Source: Boswellia sacra
Lineage: Eukaryota; Streptophyta; Magnoliopsida; Sapindales; Burseraceae
Length of the DNA stretch: 64,000 nucleotides
NCBI GenBank assembly: GCA_013180625.2
Contig: SNVD02006085.1
Span: 1-64,000 of the forward strand
Reading direction: 5' to 3'
Positions 60,168 through 64,000 of the stretch are shown here, piece by piece. A program made the translations under genes and the position numbers. A model generated the notes under the pieces. That model ran no database searches. It saw only the letters and a program-made list of their open reading frames with translations, and had not been told where the DNA came from. The first letter of the stretch is position 1, and each line of letters starts with the position of its first letter.

Positions 60168-62690
60168 TAACCTAAATCTAGATAAATCAACTAGACTCGA
60201 GAACTTAAATGATATTCAAGAGCATAAAAATAACCAACCAAAATCTAGATAAAGCATAGAACATAATCAACTAGACTCACTCTTGACTCACTCAACTTCT
60301 TCGAACTCTTTTTCATTATACTTTTCAAAAGCCATGTCATACGAAGATTCTAACACCACCAGAATTTTATCAGTCCATCCCGTCTCTTGCTTGAAAGAGA
60401 AAGCAAGGTCTACTTCCTTTTGGTCACCGACTTGAATCATGGATAATTTAAAGAGCTGTTTTTTTAGCTTCCTCAAATTTGTGTTCACTCTTCACCCATT
60501 CACTAACAGTTTTCTGATGCTTTACTTCAGCATCAATGCGCTCCCTAATGGCCTCACTTAGCTTTGTGTATGTCTGTGATCTACTTTCAAACCTTGCTCA
60601 TTACATTTTTTCTGACAAGCGTCCATGGTTTTTTTTGTCAGCAATGTATTTCTTAAAAGCTTTAATGGACTTAGGTTGCATTTTTTTAAGGATCTCGGGG
60701 TAATTGAGATTGTGGCTAGGGATGATAGGATTGCATTGCTCATTATCTGAGAAAAAGCCTCAAAATTTGCGTTGCCTAACCTACTTAACTGAATCATCTC
60801 TTCTTGTGCCTTCCACCTTCCTCTGTTGTCAAGTCTAATTGAAACGTCTCTGTTTTGCTTCTCACCCTCCTATGTTGTCAACTCTGACTACTCAAGGTAG
60901 CCACCTAGTAGCTGGTGGGACATGGCCACATCAGTAGTAATAATATAACTACAGTACTAATAAAACATTTACGTAATTGTTTAATAGTTGTTTCCGTATG
61001 AGTCCGGCTACAATACAGTATAGCTTTTATATCATGTATAAAAATCATAAATAAGTTTATAAAAGTTGTAAATAAGTGAATAGAAGTTGTGTTTATAATT
61101 TTTATTTACTCGTTTACAATTTTACGATTTTTATTTATTTATTTACAACTTTAATATACTTATTACGATTTTTATACATATGACAAAGTTGTTACACCGG
61201 TATACTGTACCACATCTTTTCCCTGTTAAATGTTTTACAAATGGATAATGGGTAATGCAATGTTAATGCTTACTGTATACCTGACTGGTTATTGTCTTTG
61301 ATTTATTCTCCATGTTGCTTTCACATGCTTAGATAATGATGATGCAAGTGAAAATTTTATTTTACATGACAATACTAATTCGCTTTATATTGTTGAGATA
61401 TATATGCTCATGGCTCTGCATTTGAACCATCTATTTTATCAGATGTATATATAGCTATCGGTTCTTAATTTGTTTTCTTGATGATAGCTATAACTTAAAA
61501 AGTAAATTCCAAAAGCTTCTAAAATCTCAAGTGAAGACTTTCATAGTTGACTGACTCTAATATGTTTTAACTTTGCTTGTCTTTTTCTTTTTTTTACTAT
61601 GACTCTTTTTTTTTCCCTAATTTTTGGTGTTTGGTTTTCTTTTCTTTTTCTTTTTCTTTTTAATTTCTTGAACTTCATTGCTGTATCGAGCTGCTCCTCT
61701 AAATTTGAATGGTTTGAATTGACTTATAGTGGATTTCATTAGAAATTTGATATGATTATGTCTTTTTCTTTTTCTTTTTGTAATTTTTTTTGGTTCGAGT
61801 AGAAGAAAGAAATTATAATATGAATCAACTTTTTGCTGGTTTGAGTAAAGTATATCAATTCTTTATAAGATAGCAGTACCTTAATTTCTTAGTTTACATT
61901 AATATTATAAATTTATAGGTAAAATATCTTGTTCATTGGTAAGAGAAGAAAAAAAGCAAAAATTTGGTGGAATTGTGTAGCTGCTGCTATTTTTTTTTTA
62001 GGGTTATATGAAAAGAAAGGAATAAGAGAATTTTCAAGGAAGGTATAAAAGATAACTACGTAGAGTTATGGGAAAAACTTCTTTTTTTTTTTTTTGCTTC
62101 TCTAAGGTCAATCTCAAAAGAATTCTAAGATTTCTCATTCTTCTTTGTTCATCTTAGTTGGGAGAGGGTCTTGCAGGGTTAGCTGTATAATTGTCGTTTT
62201 TTAGTTGGTTAAGGGATAAGGCTCTTCCATTGTATAATTTCTTATGGACATGATCCAACTAATATTTGCAATACCTTTCTTTTTATAGTTTTATAAATTT
62301 TCAGTTTCTTATACATCAAATATTTTAAAATGAGTTAAAACTTAGAAACTCCACATTAACGAAGTTTGATCAAATTACTAGATTTTTTCGTCATGGTCCC
62401 CATTCACCTGGTTTCATCGAACCTCAGCAGATATAATATCATTCTTATCAAGCTTTCCCGGCTTATGACAGATGAAACCAATTTTTCATGCCCAATAAAT
62501 TTTGAATTGACACACGCCATACTAATGGTAAAAGAGGCATTTGGAATGAGCTCGATGGTAGGGGACCAACAAGCACAAATTCTGGAGGAATTGTCAAGGA
62601 AGTTGACGGCAGAAGTAGAAATTTTTGTGGGAAATGCATTTTTAATATGGTGATAATGTCATCAAACCCAAAAGTCTTTATAACTTCTCG
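60168..62690. repeat. segmental duplication, copy B
   Basis: Tandem-orientation partner of 53913-55945. It carries extra sequence around 61005-61215 ('gtccggctacaatacagtatag' and repeated 'tttacaactt/ataagt' phrases) and 62267-62563. The second insert or deletion includes the start of a 95-codon plus frame (62366-62653); the last ~30 codons of that frame match both copies. Confidence 0.85.
60288..60680 (-). pseudogene. frameshifted copy of the 54068-54499 gene
   Basis: An ATG at 60680 gives 'MQPKSIKAFKKYIADKK', then an A-run length change shifts frame. The next part ('MDACQKKCNEQGLKVD') lies in another frame and is broken again. The C-terminal part ('MIQVGDQKEVDLAFSFKQE', 'TGWTDKILVVLESS') is in a third segment ending at 60288, with a deletion before 'MAFEKYNEK'. 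At least two frame changes make it a pseudogene. Confidence 0.8.
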
Positions 62691-63596
62691 GCAATGGAAA
62701 TGCTTTTTTAATCACAAAATTTTTCTCCATATCTATGATAATATTTTGGCCATATATTCTCATATTTTATGAAAAATTTAAGCGAAAATAGGTCCAAATT
62801 TTAATATAAATCTCATTATTGAGTCTCGTTTTTACAGCAAAAATGAAAAGACAAATAAACCTTTGATAATTATGAAAATCACAAGAATAGTGTTATCCAC
62901 TTTTCTGTCTTCCTCCAGAATATTGGAAGGAAATATCCATGTGTCTTCGTTAGTTAGCAGAGACTTTTGCCTGAGTCCGAGGAGCTAATCCGCATCACCT
63001 TGAGGCCTCTGATCAATCAGTAGATGCCACAGGCGTCAACACCCATTTATAATTTAGCTAGTATTAACATAAAAAAGGGCTTTGGTCTATCAGATCAGCG
63101 TCTGACCTTATTCCAAAAGGGGAATTAACGCTCATTTATGATTTAGTTTTAGTGTTAAAAAAAAGTACATCAATTAGTAAGACAATAAATTTGAATTTGA
63201 TACAGAAAGCTTTTTTTCAAATAAATTTATTTATTTAAAATAATTTATATGATATCTATTATAACTACCATTTTTCTAATAAATGCGAAGGTTAAGGATG
63301 TCAGAGTTCAGAAATCTGATTCATCAAAACCAATCACGGTCTCTCTCCTCTGAGTGCATTGGTAAATATGTGATGACACAGATAAGTTGTAAATTTGTAC
63401 CTATATAGTAAATTTGCGGTTCTTAAGTCATGTAGAGAATCTCATTTTTACCAATATTGTAATGCTACCATTTCGCTTATGATTATGGAGATTACATTTC
63501 AGAAAATTAATACTTTTTAAAAAGTTTACTAAGGCCATCTGTGAGTGCAGTTTCGGTGGCATTAGCTTACAAATGTGGTGTGTAAGAAACATTTTT
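62691..63596. other. intergenic region, no gene seen
   Basis: AT-rich spacer with no recognised frame or repeat. Confidence 0.5.
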
Positions 63597-63991
63597 CCTC
63601 AAGAAGTCAGGATTTGGCTTTTGATTTTAAAAAATCAATCTGCAGAAAAAATCTTTTAAGGTGAGAAAGAGCATTGCTTGTGGACTATTTGTTATATGAG
63701 CGCATACAAGTGGCATCATGAGAAAGACATATATCCAGAAATAATGCTTATTTGTGAATGATTTTTATTTCAGGTAGATCCTCAACGACTGCCGAGTTAC
63801 CATTCCACACATCCATTGTTGGAATCATATTGTCAAAAATATTTCTCCAAAGGTTTAGGCCGTTAATATAAACATAGATGGGGCCGGCGTACTAAAATAA
63901 TTCGAGTCTAGAGCTACCAAATACAATATATACTTCTCAATTTGTCTGTGGTTCTTTCATTAGGTAAAACCTCTGGTCCTCAATATCCTTG
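63597..63991 (+). pseudogene. terminal exons and 3' UTR of a NAC-like repeat-exon copy
   Basis: On the plus strand, 63597-63659 resembles a repeat exon ('ttggcttttgatt', '..gcagaaaaaatcttttaag' before the donor GTGAGAAAG) but has stops in the expected frame. A pyrimidine-rich acceptor (tttttatttcag) is followed at about 63773 by a terminal exon reading 'VDPQRLPSYHSTHPLLESYC' and ending near 63866. The following ~125 bases are the 3' UTR-like sequence also found inverted at 56115-56271. No NAC domain lies within the window upstream. The orientation is opposite to the copies at 5.3 and 14.7 kb. Confidence 0.6.
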
Positions 63992-64000
63992 TTTAAGTTA

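Overview
This is nuclear DNA from a flowering plant, almost certainly a core eudicot. The genes have many short GT-AG introns in AT-rich surroundings and encode plant-specific families (NAC, R2R3-MYB, bHLH, germin-like, plant GT31 with a galectin domain), and plant LTR retrotransposons prime on initiator-Met tRNA. The general look would fit a woody species such as Citrus, but that is a guess. All exon models were made by eye from reading frame, splice signals and remembered family sequences.

Layout. (a) 1-5129: 3' part of an Athila-like Ty3 element whose LTR (2003-3413) lies inside the 5' LTR of a short non-autonomous LTR element (3414-5129). (b) 5132-6817: a patchwork of gene fragments: a copy of a PP2A intron, the 3' half of a decayed NAC-like gene and a DUF1985 fragment. 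(c) 7435-12798: a Ty1/copia element on the minus strand with both LTRs, inserted in a TA microsatellite, its polyprotein broken. (d) 14720-18002: a NAC-like gene on the minus strand whose C-terminal part is built from tandemly duplicated ~78-nt phase-0 exons. (e) 20528-53335: the gene-rich part. It holds PP2A catalytic subunit (-), 5-formyltetrahydrofolate cyclo-ligase (+), a germin-like protein (+), bHLH79-like (-), an LC8 dynein-light-chain-like protein (-), a conserved protein of unknown function (-), MYB35/TDF1-like (-) and GALT6-like hydroxyproline O-galactosyltransferase (+). (f) 53913-62690: a segmental duplication of about 2 kb flanking an F-box/LRR gene. It carries one intact and one broken copy of a small unrecognised coiled-coil-type gene, with a third broken copy between. 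(g) 63597-63991: terminal exons of another NAC-like repeat-exon copy running off the window.

The host genes are ordinary independent plant genes and form no operon-like unit. bHLH79 and GALT6 are adjacent in Arabidopsis (At5g62610/At5g62620) and lie about 17 kb apart here, so this may be a remnant of ancestral order. The most unusual content is the NAC-like family with a repeat-exon array. Pieces of it occur at four places in the window (5.3-6.5, 14.7-18.0, 56.1 and 63.6-64.0 kb), in one case joined to a piece of the PP2A gene's intron 1.

I saw no tRNA gene, rRNA gene or CRISPR array.
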